A stretch of 64,000 nucleotides of DNA. Source: Betaproteobacteria bacterium SCN1 (GTDB taxonomy: Bacteria; Pseudomonadota; Gammaproteobacteria; Burkholderiales; Thiobacillaceae). Shown here piece by piece: positions 9,286 to 17,645 of this stretch (position 1 is the stretch's first letter; every line of letters begins with the position of its first letter). The notes beneath the pieces were generated by a model. The model searched no databases. It had not been told where the DNA came from and saw only the letters and a list, made by a program, of their open reading frames with translations. The stretch covers positions 712,247 to 776,246 of the forward strand of contig WBSF01000007.1 in assembly GCA_008923315.1 (NCBI GenBank), given 5' to 3'. The translations under genes and the position numbers were made by a program.

Positions 9286-10161
9286 ATGAGCGTGCTGATC
9301 GAACCCGCCGGGCTGCAAAGCCTGATGACGACCGAAGCGGTCGTTGTCATCGATACCCGCGATCCCGATACCTATGCCCAAGGGCATCTGCCCGGCGCAG
9401 TCAACGTGCGCGACATCTTCACTTACCTGGCCACCACCGATCCCGACGGCATCGAAACCCTGAAGGGCAAGTTCGCCGCGCTGTTCGGCGCGGCCGGCCT
9501 GTCGGGCAAGGAAACCGCCGTGCTGTACGAGGATGCGATGAACACCGGTTTCGGCCAGTCGTGCCGGGGCTATTTCATTCTCGGCTATCTGGGCTACCCG
9601 AAGGTCAGGGTGCTGCACGGCGGCTATCAGGCCTGGCGCGCGGCGGGCCTGCCGGTGAGCACGGCGACGGTCGAGCCGGTTGCGGCGGCGTTTCCGGCCA
9701 GCCCGGCGGGCGACATTCTGGTCGACAAGGCCGGCATGCTGGCTGCGGTCAAGACCGGTGGAGCGGCTTTGCTCGATGTGCGCGACGTGGACGAATGGAT
9801 CGGCGCAAGCTCCTCGCCCTACGGACCGGATTTTTGCCCGCGCAAGGGCCGCATTCCGGGCGCGCGCTGGATCGAGTGGTACCGGCTGATGAAGCCGGGC
9901 GCGGACGGGCCCGTGTTCAAGTCGCCGGACGAAGTGCGCGCCGAATGCCTCACCGTGGGCATCACGCAGGACACGCCGGTGATCGTCTACTGCTTCAAGG
10001 GCGCGCGGGCCTCCAATACCTATCTGATCCTGAAGGAAGCCGGCATTCGCGACGTGAAGATCTACTTCGGATCTTGGAACGAATGGTCGCGCGACCCGGC
10101 CTTGCCCGTCGAGGAGGGATTTCCCAAACCCGCTGAACCGGGTTACGCGCAGGCGGCCTGA
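9286..10161 (+). CDS. Two-domain rhodanese, thiosulfate/3-mercaptopyruvate sulfurtransferase type
   Basis: 291 residues forming two rhodanese domains. The N-terminal domain (VVVIDTRDPDTYAQGHLPGA) lacks a cysteine in its active-site loop. The C-terminal domain has the loop VYCFKGARASNTYL, whose Cys would carry the persulfide. Such enzymes move sulfane sulfur from thiosulfate or mercaptopyruvate to cyanide or protein acceptors. The loop CFKGARA differs from both the classical CRKGVT and CGSGVT loops, so the donor is uncertain. Start chosen for AGGAG 7 bases upstream. No signal peptide, hence cytoplasmic. Its last 19 bases overlap the convergent comF-like gene. Confidence 0.85.
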   Translation: MSVLIEPAGLQSLMTTEAVVVIDTRDPDTYAQGHLPGAVNVRDIFTYLATTDPDGIETLKGKFAALFGAAGLSGKETAVLYEDAMNTGFGQSCRGYFILGYLGYPKVRVLHGGYQAWRAAGLPVSTATVEPVAAAFPASPAGDILVDKAGMLAAVKTGGAALLDVRDVDEWIGASSSPYGPDFCPRKGRIPGARWIEWYRLMKPGADGPVFKSPDEVRAECLTVGITQDTPVIVYCFKGARASNTYLILKEAGIRDVKIYFGSWNEWSRDPALPVEEGFPKPAEPGYAQAA

Positions 10162-10850
10162 GTCGAGGGTGCAGGCAGCGCGCGCGCTGCAACCCAGCAG
10201 CTTACTTCGCGCGCGCCGGCGCGTTTCAGCGACCGGGCCAGTGCGTCGAGACTGCTGCCAGTGGTCATCACGTCGTCGACGACGGCGATGTGCAGGCCGC
10301 GGACGGACGCGTCGCATGCAAACGCGTCGCGCACATTGCGCCGCCGCTGGTCGTGGGCCAGCCGCATCTGCGGTGGCGTATCCCGTACCCGGCGGCACAT
10401 CTCCGTCGCCAGGCGCAAATCGAGGCGTTGCGCAAGGCCGCGCGCGATTTCACCAGCCTGGTTGAAGCCGCGTTCGCGTAGACGGCCCGGATGCAGCGGC
10501 ATCGGCACCAGACAATCGGGAGGGGGTGCTGCACTGAGATGTGCGGCGAGGCAGTCGGCCAGTGCGGGGGCCACGGCGAGTCGGCCGTGATACTTGAGTT
10601 GCGGAATCAGGCGGTCGAGCGGAAACGCATAGACCAGTGCTGCCCGTGTGCGATCGTAGGCGGGCGGATGCTTGAGGCACGCGCCGCAGACCCGGCCGCC
10701 GGGGGAGGGGTGGGCGCATACCGGACAGGCCGGTTCACGGTGCCAGGGCAGATCGTCCCGGCACCCGGTGCAAAGCGCGGCGTGGGCCGGCCCGCCGCAC
10801 AGAAGACAGGCCGGCGGCATGAATCGATTAAAAAATGATCTGATGTTCAA
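10143..10850 (-). CDS. comF: ComF family protein (phosphoribosyltransferase-like)
   Basis: 235 residues. N-terminal zinc-finger pairs CLLC/CTGC and CPVC/CGAC are followed by a phosphoribosyltransferase fold with the PRPP loop AVVDDVMTTGSSLDALA. ComF/GntX proteins are linked to DNA uptake and to use of DNA as a nutrient; the biochemical role is not settled. The N terminus is given from a TTG because FFNRFMPPACLLCG aligns with the hydrophobic lead-in usual before the first zinc pair. The ATG at 10820 is an alternative. Neither start has a clear ribosome binding site. Confidence 0.85.
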   Translation of the reverse strand: MNIRSFFNRFMPPACLLCGGPAHAALCTGCRDDLPWHREPACPVCAHPSPGGRVCGACLKHPPAYDRTRAALVYAFPLDRLIPQLKYHGRLAVAPALADCLAAHLSAAPPPDCLVPMPLHPGRLRERGFNQAGEIARGLAQRLDLRLATEMCRRVRDTPPQMRLAHDQRRRNVRDAFACDASVRGLHIAVVDDVMTTGSSLDALARSLKRAGAREVSCWVAARALPAPSTQAACA

Positions 10851-10868
10851 TATTGCGGACCGAATAAA

Positions 10869-10897
10869 TTGACAGTGGTGTGCCTGCCCCCGACAAT
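10869..10897 (+). promoter_or_regulatory. Sigma-70 promoter for the membrane protein gene, apparently leaderless
   Basis: TTGACA (10869-10874), 17-base spacer, GACAAT (10892-10897). The ATG of the next gene begins 7 bases after the -10 hexamer, where transcription would start, so the mRNA would carry almost no 5' leader. Confidence 0.55.
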
Positions 10898-10903
10898 GCG
10901 GGC

Positions 10904-11356
10904 ATGAAAGCCAAACGCGTCATTTCCGCATCGTCTGCCCGCTTTGCCGCGCAGATTTTCAACATCATCACGGTGGCCGTGCTGCTGATTTCGATGACGG
11001 CGCTCCTGCTCGGCAAGCTGCTCGCCAGCCACAAGATCGGCTTTCTGCCGTTCGTGCTGTCGATGCCGCCGGTCATGATCTGGCTGGGCGCGTCGATCTT
11101 CGTTTATGCCAGCGTTGCGCACCATCCCAATCCGCGTACCGCGCATTTCAACAAATGGGCAGGCTACCGGTTTTACGGCGTCATGGGCAGTCTGGTCGTT
11201 TTCGGCCAACCGCTCTATGGCCTGCTCGACGGCTGGCGCGGGTTGATGCTCGTGCTGGGGCTGGCGGTCCTGATCGTGGTGCCGTGGGCGCTGTACGACA
11301 TCTACCGGGCAGCGCGCGAGCCCTGGGCCGACATGACCGTCGAGGTCGACGTATGA
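10904..11356 (+). CDS. Small integral membrane protein of unknown function
   Basis: 150 residues with about four hydrophobic segments (around residues 20-40, 46-70, 88-108 and 112-132), a basic N terminus (MKAKRV) and an acidic C terminus (TVEVDV). No known domain is recognised. The ATG at 10904 is preferred over a GTG at 10880 because the latter lies inside the probable promoter. It precedes the biotin operon by 37 bases and may be co-transcribed with it, but nothing in its sequence points to biotin transport (it lacks the BioY motifs). Confidence 0.75.
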   Translation: MKAKRVISASSARFAAQIFNIITVAVLLISMTALLLGKLLASHKIGFLPFVLSMPPVMIWLGASIFVYASVAHHPNPRTAHFNKWAGYRFYGVMGSLVVFGQPLYGLLDGWRGLMLVLGLAVLIVVPWALYDIYRAAREPWADMTVEVDV

Positions 11357-11393
11357 ATCCGGTGCCATTCCGCCAACGCACGAGACGACAGCC

Positions 11394-12347
11394 ATGAACG
11401 ACATGACGCTTCCCCTTTCCCGCCGTTCGGTCGCGGAGATCGACGCACTCTTCGCGCTGCCTTTCGCCGATCTGCTGTTTCAGGCGCAGACGGTCCATCG
11501 CGCGCATTTCGATCCCAACAAGGTACAGCTCTCGACTCTGCTGTCGATCAAGACCGGCGGCTGTTCCGAGGATTGCGGCTATTGCCCGCAGTCGGCGCGC
11601 TACGAGGCCGGCGTTGAAAACCAGGGGCTGCTCGACCTCGACGATGTGCTGAAAGCGGCGAAAGCCGCCAAGGCGGCCGGCGCCTCGCGTTTCTGCATGG
11701 GTGCCGCGTGGCGGGGTCCCAAGCAGCGCGATCTCGAACCCGTGCTCGACATGGTGCGCGAAGTAAAGGCGCTCGGACTGGAGACCTGCGCCACACTCGG
11801 CATGCTGAAGGACGGTCAGGCCGAACAGTTGAAGAACGCCGGCCTCGACTACTACAACCACAATCTTGATACCGCGCCCGAGTTCTACGGCGAGATCATC
11901 ACCACGCGCGACTACCAGGACCGGCTGGATACGCTGGAGCGGGTGCGCCACGCTGATCTGCACGTCTGCTGCGGCGGTATCGTCGGCATGGGCGAGTCGC
12001 GTACCCAGCGTGCAGGGCTCATCGCGCAGCTGGCTGCGCTCGACCCGCAGCCGGAGTCGGTGCCGATCAACCTGCTGGTGCAGGTCGAGGGCACGCCGCT
12101 TGCCGGCACCGAGGCGCTCGATCCGCTGGAGTTCGTACGCACGATCGCGGTCGCGCGCATCTGCATGCCGAAGAGTTTTGTCCGGCTATCCGCCGGCCGC
12201 CAGCAGATGAGCGACGCGGTACAGGCCCTGTGTTTCCTCGCTGGCGCCAACTCGATCTTTTACGGCGAGAAGCTTCTGACGACCGGCAACCCCGAGTGGG
12301 AACGCGACCGGAGCCTGTTCGACAAACTGGGACTCACGGCGTTGTGA
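11394..12347 (+). CDS. bioB: Biotin synthase
   Basis: 317 residues. Radical-SAM enzyme that inserts sulfur into dethiobiotin. The CxxxCxxC motif (Cys57, Cys61, Cys64 in [13 protein letters not shown]) binds the SAM-cleaving [4Fe-4S] cluster. Further expected residues are in [29 protein letters not shown] and [12 protein letters not shown], with the arginine of VRLSAGR for the [2Fe-2S] cluster. First gene of the bio operon; its stop overlaps the bioF GTG (GTGA). Confidence 0.98.
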   Translation: MNDMTLPLSRRSVAEIDALFALPFADLLFQAQTVHRAHFDPNKVQLSTLLSIKTGGCSEDCGYCPQSARYEAGVENQGLLDLDDVLKAAKAAKAAGASRFCMGAAWRGPKQRDLEPVLDMVREVKALGLETCATLGMLKDGQAEQLKNAGLDYYNHNLDTAPEFYGEIITTRDYQDRLDTLERVRHADLHVCCGGIVGMGESRTQRAGLIAQLAALDPQPESVPINLLVQVEGTPLAGTEALDPLEFVRTIAVARICMPKSFVRLSAGRQQMSDAVQALCFLAGANSIFYGEKLLTTGNPEWERDRSLFDKLGLTAL

Positions 12348-13501
12348 GTTTCGATGCGCTGGCTCGCCTGGGCGAGGGGCTGGCGGCGCTCAAGTCCGAT
12401 CACCTCGAACGCCGCCGCAGGCTGCTCGACGGCCCGCAGGGTGCGCACGTCGTCGTCGACGGGCGCCCGCTCGTATCCTTCTGCAGCAACGACTATCTTG
12501 GCCTGGCCGCCGATCCGGCCCTGATTGCCGCCGCGCATGCGGTGCTCGATACCTGCGGCGTCGGCGCCGGTGCTGCCCATCTGATTACCGGCCATCACCG
12601 GCTGCACGAAACTTTCGAGACCGCCTTCGCGCGTTTCGTCGGCAAGCCTGCGGCACTGCTGTTTTCCACCGGCTATCTGGCCAACCTTGCGGTGCCGGGC
12701 GCTTTGCTGGATCGCCACGGCGAGGTGTTTGCCGACCGGCTCAACCATGCCTCGCTGGTCGACGGCGCACGGCTCTCGGGCGCGCGCTTCACGCGCTATC
12801 GCCACGGCGATCTCGCGCAGCTCGACGCCCAGCTTGCGCGGAGCACGGCGCGGACACGGATGATCGTCAGCGACCTCGTGTTCAGCATGGATGGTGACTG
12901 CGCGCCGGTCGACGCGCTGCTCGATCTGACCGAACGTCACGACGCCTGGCTCTACCTTGATGACGCGCACGGCTTCGGCGTGCTGAACGACGGCCGGGGC
13001 GGCCTCACGGAACGCGCCCGCGCCAGCGAACGCGTGATCTATCTCGCCACGCTGGGCAAGGCCGCCGGCGTATCCGGCGCGGCCGTCGCGGCGGCGCAGG
13101 CGATCGTCGACTGGCTGGTGCAGAAGGCGCGCCCCTACGTATTCACCACCGCTTCGCCCCCCGTGCTCGCCGCCTGTCTGCAGGAAAGCCTGCGCCTGAT
13201 CGGGACCGATGCCGCGCGCCGCGCGCGGCTGCAGACGCATGTGGCACATCTGAAAGCGGGCCTCGCCGGTCTGCGCTGCGGCACGCCGATGGCGTCGGAT
13301 ACCCCGATTCAGCCGCTGCTGATCGGCGACAGCGGCGAAGCCGTGCGGCTGTCGGAGCGGCTGCTCGAACAGGGTCTGCTGGTGCCGGCGATCCGTCCGC
13401 CCACCGTGCCCGAGGGCACGGCGCGCCTGCGCATCACCGTGTCGGCCGCGCATACGGCCGCCGACATCGACCGTCTGCTGGAGGCGCTGCATGCCTGCTA
13501 A
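12344..13501 (+). CDS. bioF: 8-amino-7-oxononanoate synthase
   Basis: 385 residues. PLP enzyme joining pimeloyl-ACP (or CoA) with L-alanine. Family motifs: [50 protein letters not shown] and [14 protein letters not shown], whose lysine should hold PLP. The GTG start overlaps the bioB stop and its own end overlaps bioH by 11 bases, indicating coupled translation. Confidence 0.96.
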   Translation: MSFDALARLGEGLAALKSDHLERRRRLLDGPQGAHVVVDGRPLVSFCSNDYLGLAADPALIAAAHAVLDTCGVGAGAAHLITGHHRLHETFETAFARFVGKPAALLFSTGYLANLAVPGALLDRHGEVFADRLNHASLVDGARLSGARFTRYRHGDLAQLDAQLARSTARTRMIVSDLVFSMDGDCAPVDALLDLTERHDAWLYLDDAHGFGVLNDGRGGLTERARASERVIYLATLGKAAGVSGAAVAAAQAIVDWLVQKARPYVFTTASPPVLAACLQESLRLIGTDAARRARLQTHVAHLKAGLAGLRCGTPMASDTPIQPLLIGDSGEAVRLSERLLEQGLLVPAIRPPTVPEGTARLRITVSAAHTAADIDRLLEALHAC

Positions 13502-14234
13502 GCCCGTGCTCGCACTGGTCCATGGCTGGGGCATGAATGCGCGCGTGTTCGACCCGCTCGCTACCGCACTGGCCGATGCCTTCGACGTGCATGCGCTCGA
13601 CCTGCCGGGCCACGGCGGCCGCGCGCCCTTGCCGGACGATACGCTGGCGGCCTGGGCCGACGATCTGGCACAGCGTCTGCCGGCCGCCGCCACTGTGCTC
13701 GGCTGGTCGCTGGGCGGCCAGGTGGCGATGCGTGCCGCGCTCGACCGCCCCGACAGGATCGCGCGGCTCGTGCTGCTTGCGAGCACGCCGCGCTTCGTGG
13801 CTGCGCCCGACTGGCCGCACGGTCTGGCGGCGGCGGATCTGGATGTGTTCGGTGACGCACTGCTCGCCGATCCGCGCGGCACGCTCGGCCGTTTCCTCGC
13901 TTTGCAGACGCGCGGCGCACCGGATCAAAAAGCGCTGCTGTATGCGCTGCGGCGCGTTCTGGCCGAAGCGCCCGAGCCGGCGCCGTCGGCGCTGGCGGCC
14001 GGGCTGGCGATGCTGCGGGACACCGATCTGCGCATCGAGGCAAAGCGGATCGAACAGCCCGCGCTGGTGATCCATGGGCGACTCGATACCCTGGCCCCGA
14101 CCGGTGCGGGCCAATGGCTTGCCGCGCATCTGCCGCAGGCGTGTGCGCTGGCCCTGCCGCGCGCCGCGCACGCGCCGCACCTGTCGCACCCGGATGCGGT
14201 GGTCGCGGCCCTTCGCGATTTCTGCCATGCGTGA
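13491..14234 (+). CDS. bioH: Pimeloyl-ACP methyl ester carboxylesterase
   Basis: 247 residues, alpha/beta hydrolase. Catalytic triad candidates: Ser in LGWSLGGQVAMR, Asp in HGRLDTLAP, His in PRAAHAPHLSHP. BioH removes the methyl group placed by BioC, releasing pimeloyl-ACP for BioF. Presence of both BioC and BioH in one operon shows the E. coli-type pimelate route. Overlaps bioF by 11 bases and bioC by 8. Confidence 0.94.
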   Translation: MPAKPVLALVHGWGMNARVFDPLATALADAFDVHALDLPGHGGRAPLPDDTLAAWADDLAQRLPAAATVLGWSLGGQVAMRAALDRPDRIARLVLLASTPRFVAAPDWPHGLAAADLDVFGDALLADPRGTLGRFLALQTRGAPDQKALLYALRRVLAEAPEPAPSALAAGLAMLRDTDLRIEAKRIEQPALVIHGRLDTLAPTGAGQWLAAHLPQACALALPRAAHAPHLSHPDAVVAALRDFCHA

Positions 14235-15135
14235 GGACGCGCTCGATTTCGCCGAAGTGCGGCGCGCCTTCGACCGGGCTGCCGCGCACTACGACGCGCA
14301 CGCCGTGCTGCAGCGCGAGGTGGGCGACCGTCTGTTCGAGCGGCTTGATTTCATGTCCATCGAGCCCGGGCGCGTACTCGACATCGGCACCGGCACCGGC
14401 TACGGATTCGGGCGCCTGCGGACACGTTACGCCGAGGCAAGCTGTTGCGCGCTCGACATCGCACCCGCCATGCTGCGCGCCGCGCGTGCGCGCCTGCCGC
14501 AGACCGGCTGGGGGCAGCGCATGCTGCGGCGGCTAGCAGGCGGCGCGGCCGAAACGGATTTCGTCTGCGCGGACATGGAACGTCTGCCTGTTGCCGCCAA
14601 TGGGATCGATCTCCTGTGGTCCAGTCTCGCGCTGCAATGGGCGCAGGATCTGGAGGCGACGCTGAAGGGCTTTCACCGGGCGCTGGCGCCGGGTGGATTG
14701 CTGGTCTTCTCCACCTTCGGTCCGGATACGCTGAAGGAACTGCGCACCGCCTTCGCGACGGTCGACGATGCGCCGCACGTCAACCGTTTCGTCGATCTGC
14801 ACGATATCGGCGACATGCTCGTGCATGCCGGCTTCGCGCATCCGGTCATGGAAATGGAAATGTTGACACTGACCTATGCTGATCTGCGAGCGATGATGCG
14901 TGATCTCAAAGGACTCGGCGCGCACAATGCCGCGCTGGATCGTCGTCGCGGGCTGACCGGCAAGGCGGCCTGGCAACGCCTCGAAGCGGCTTACGAACAG
15001 CATCGCGTCGAAGACCGGTTGCCGGCGCGTTTCGAGGTGATCTACGGCCATGCCTGGGCGGGCGACAAAAGAACGCGGGCAGACGGCCGCCAGGTGATTG
15101 AATTCAAGATCGCGCAGCGGCGGGCGGGGCGGTGA
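14227..15135 (+). CDS. bioC: Malonyl-ACP O-methyltransferase
   Basis: 302 residues. Class I SAM methyltransferase: motif I RVLDIGTGTGYGFGRL, the acidic DIAPAML strand and the WSSLALQWAQDLEATLKGFH segment seen in BioC. It methylates malonyl-ACP so fatty acid synthesis can build the pimeloyl chain. The ATG is the first in frame after the bioH overlap and gives the usual N terminus (FAEVRRAFDRAAAHYDAHAV). Stop overlaps bioD GTG (GTGA). Confidence 0.95.
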   Translation: MREDALDFAEVRRAFDRAAAHYDAHAVLQREVGDRLFERLDFMSIEPGRVLDIGTGTGYGFGRLRTRYAEASCCALDIAPAMLRAARARLPQTGWGQRMLRRLAGGAAETDFVCADMERLPVAANGIDLLWSSLALQWAQDLEATLKGFHRALAPGGLLVFSTFGPDTLKELRTAFATVDDAPHVNRFVDLHDIGDMLVHAGFAHPVMEMEMLTLTYADLRAMMRDLKGLGAHNAALDRRRGLTGKAAWQRLEAAYEQHRVEDRLPARFEVIYGHAWAGDKRTRADGRQVIEFKIAQRRAGR

Positions 15136-15800
15136 GCGGGCGCGGCTACTTTGTAACCGGTACCGACACGGGCGTGGGCAAGACGCGTGTCGCGGTCGCG
15201 CTCATTCATGCCCTGCGCGCACGCGGCCTGCGCGTTGCCGCCATGAAACCGGTGGCGGCGGGGGCCGCGCCTGGTGCGTTGAACGGGGACGTCGTGGCGT
15301 TGCGTGCTGCGAGTAACGTCGAGGCGCCGCTGGCAGAGGTGAATCCCTATGCCTTCGGCGCGGCGATTGCGCCGCACATTGCAGCGGAAGCGGCTGGCGT
15401 GCGGATCGACATCGCGCGCATTGCCTCCGCCCATGCGCGGCTTGCCGCGCGCGCAGATGTCGTGGTCGTCGAGGGCGCAGGCGGCTGGCGCGTGCCGCTC
15501 GACGCAGATATCGACATGGCCGACCTGGTGGCGCATCTCGGCCTGCCCGTAGTGTTGGTCGTGGGGCTGCGCCTGGGATGTCTCAATCACGCGATGCTGA
15601 CCGCCGATGCCGTGCGCGCGCGCGGGGTGCCGTGGGCGGGCTGGATCGCCAATCGCATCGATCCGGCGATGCCGTATGCCGATGCGAACCTGCGCGCCTT
15701 GCACGCGCGTCTGCCGGGGCCCTGTCTAGGCGTGCAGCCGTTCGTTGCCGAACTGGCCGAACCGGCACCGCCCGACTGGCTGCACCTGCCAGAAAATTAG
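15132..15800 (+). CDS. bioD: Dethiobiotin synthetase
   Basis: 222 residues. ATP-dependent ring closure of 7,8-diaminopelargonate to dethiobiotin. P-loop TGTDTGVGKTRVA at residues 9-21, MKPVAAGA substrate loop, and VVVEGAGGWRVPL. Last gene of the bio operon. The aminotransferase bioA, needed between BioF and BioD, is not in this window. Confidence 0.97.
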   Translation: MSGRGYFVTGTDTGVGKTRVAVALIHALRARGLRVAAMKPVAAGAAPGALNGDVVALRAASNVEAPLAEVNPYAFGAAIAPHIAAEAAGVRIDIARIASAHARLAARADVVVVEGAGGWRVPLDADIDMADLVAHLGLPVVLVVGLRLGCLNHAMLTADAVRARGVPWAGWIANRIDPAMPYADANLRALHARLPGPCLGVQPFVAELAEPAPPDWLHLPEN

Positions 15801-15812
15801 CATCTTAGAATA

Positions 15813-15827
15813 ATCGTTAATAACGAT
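15813..15827. promoter_or_regulatory. AT-rich operator-like palindrome before the cox operon
   Basis: ATCGTTA-A-TAACGAT is a perfect 7-bp inverted repeat with one central base, inside an AT-rich island (15801-15860) that contrasts with the GC-rich surroundings. A TATATAAA stretch at 15834-15841 could be the -10 region. The palindrome falls where the -35 would be and no good -35 is seen, which suggests a regulator-dependent promoter for the DUF2244-cox operon. The protein that binds it is unknown. Confidence 0.45.
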
Positions 15828-15954
15828 ATTCTTTATATAAATCAACTGCTTAGTTACGGCGTGACGGCTTGCCATGCCCGCCACGCGCGTGGTACGGTTG
15901 CGACAGATTGCCGCATCATCCTTTCCGTTGTTCCCGCCAAAGGAGCTCGCATAG

Positions 15955-16425
15955 ATGGAAGAGGTTGTACGCGGGACAACCGGCGCATTCGTCTTCCATT
16001 CGCGCCCCCGTTGCTCCCTGCCGCGCATGCAAGGTCGCCGGATTTTCTGGGCGCTTGCCGCCGTGTGTTTCGGCGTGGCGATCATATTCTCCGCATTGGG
16101 TTACTGGCTGGTCCTGCCGTTCGCCGGACTGGAAGTCGGGCTGCTCGCCTGGGCCTTCGAGGCGATGCGCGAGCGCGAGCGCGACTACGAAACCCTCACC
16201 ATCGACGGCGATGCCGTCGTGCTCGAATGGAGCAGTGGCCGTCACCAGGGACGGCGCGAACTGAACCGTTACTGGGTGCGGGTCGAATCCGACTGCACCA
16301 CACCGGGCCGCAATTGCCGGATTCGCGTCCGCTCGCACGGACGCGGTACCGAAGTTGGACTCTTTCTAAGCGACGAAGGGCGGCTGCAGCTGGCCGAGAC
16401 GATACGTAGCAGACTGCGGATGTAG
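15955..16425 (+). CDS. DUF2244 membrane protein, cox operon leader gene
   Basis: 156 residues: a short N-terminal soluble part, two close membrane helices (about residues 31-66), then a beta-rich domain ending in a short helix (LQLAETIRSRLRM). DUF2244 proteins are regularly encoded just before coxB in alpha- and betaproteobacteria and are presumed to help the oxidase, but the role is not established. AGGAG at 15941-15945 supports the ATG. Confidence 0.85.
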   Translation: MEEVVRGTTGAFVFHSRPRCSLPRMQGRRIFWALAAVCFGVAIIFSALGYWLVLPFAGLEVGLLAWAFEAMRERERDYETLTIDGDAVVLEWSSGRHQGRRELNRYWVRVESDCTTPGRNCRIRVRSHGRGTEVGLFLSDEGRLQLAETIRSRLRM

Positions 16426-16481
16426 CCACGCCGCAACGACGAACCGAATACCAAATCAACAGTGAGAGGACGGGGAGTGCG

Positions 16482-17624
16482 ATGAAGAGGATGGGGCAAG
16501 GGGCGGTGCTGGCTGCCGCATGGGGTGCAAGTCAATCGGCGTTCGCCGAGTATGCATACAATCTTCAGGCGCCGGCGAGTCCGATCGCCGCGCAGGTTTT
16601 TCACCTGCACAACCTGATCATGCTGGTCTGTCTGGGCATTTTTGTCGTGGTCTTCGGCGCGATGTTCTATTCGCTGATCAAGCACCGCAAATCGGTCGGC
16701 CATCAAGCGGCGCATTTCCACGAAAACACGACCATTGAAGTGATCTGGACGGTGATTCCCTTCGTCATCCTGATGGGCATGGCCTATCCGGCCGCCAAGG
16801 TGGTGATCGCGATGAAGGACACCAGCAACCCGGACATGACCATCAAGATCACCGGCTATCAGTGGAAGTGGGGCTACGACTATCTGAACGAGGGCGTCAG
16901 CTTCTACAGCAATCTCGCCACGCCGCGCGAGCAGATCCAGAATGCCGCGACCAAGGGCGAGCATTATCTGCTCGAAGTGGATGAGCCCATGGTGGTGCCG
17001 GTGGGCAAACGGGTGCGCCTGCTCATTACGGCCAACGATGTGCTTCACGCCTGGTGGGTGCCGGCCCTCGGCGCCAAGCAGGATGCGATCCCGGGTTTTA
17101 TCCGCGATGCCTGGTTCGAAGCCGACCGGATCGGTACGTATCGTGGCCAGTGCGTCGAACTGTGCGGCAAGGATCACGGCTTCATGCCCATCGTCGTCAA
17201 CGTCGTCTCTGAAGCCGACTATGCGGCCTGGGTCGAGAAGAAGAAAGGGGCGGCCGAAGTTGCGGCGGCGGACGACACCAAGACTTTCCCGCTGCCTGAT
17301 CTGGTCGCACGCGGCGAGAAGGTCTATGCAGCCAGCTGTGCGGCGTGCCACCAGGCCAACGGCATGGGCTTGCCTGGCGCCTTCCCCGCAATCAGTGGTT
17401 CGAAGATCGCCACCGGGCCGGTCGGTGCGCATATCGATATCGTGCTGCATGGCAAGCCGGGGACCGCGATGGCGGCGTTCGGGACGCAACTGTCCGATGC
17501 GGATATCGCCGCGGTCGTGACCTATCAGCGCAATGCCTGGGACAACAAGACCGGCGACGCGGTACAACCCGCGCAGATCGCCGCCGCGCACGCCGACGGC
17601 AAGGGCGCCGCGGCCGCGCAGTGA
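16482..17624 (+). CDS. coxB: Cytochrome c oxidase subunit II with C-terminal cytochrome c domain
   Basis: 380 residues. Signal-like N terminus ending ASQSAFA, two membrane helices (about 40-62 and 80-100), the copper-A domain with CVELCGKDHGFM and the distal His in NDVLHAWWVP, then a cytochrome c domain with heme motif CAACH and likely Met ligand in GTAMAAFG. This makes a caa3-type enzyme: electrons enter through the fused heme c and pass to copper A in the periplasm. GGGGAG precedes the ATG. Followed 21 bases later by coxA. Confidence 0.97.
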   Translation: MKRMGQGAVLAAAWGASQSAFAEYAYNLQAPASPIAAQVFHLHNLIMLVCLGIFVVVFGAMFYSLIKHRKSVGHQAAHFHENTTIEVIWTVIPFVILMGMAYPAAKVVIAMKDTSNPDMTIKITGYQWKWGYDYLNEGVSFYSNLATPREQIQNAATKGEHYLLEVDEPMVVPVGKRVRLLITANDVLHAWWVPALGAKQDAIPGFIRDAWFEADRIGTYRGQCVELCGKDHGFMPIVVNVVSEADYAAWVEKKKGAAEVAAADDTKTFPLPDLVARGEKVYAASCAACHQANGMGLPGAFPAISGSKIATGPVGAHIDIVLHGKPGTAMAAFGTQLSDADIAAVVTYQRNAWDNKTGDAVQPAQIAAAHADGKGAAAAQ

Positions 17625-17645
17625 ATCACGGAGAGGAGAAGACGA

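Noticed and set aside
10880-10903. GTG 10880 as start of the membrane protein
   Set aside because: It lies in the spacer of a good promoter and has no ribosome binding site.
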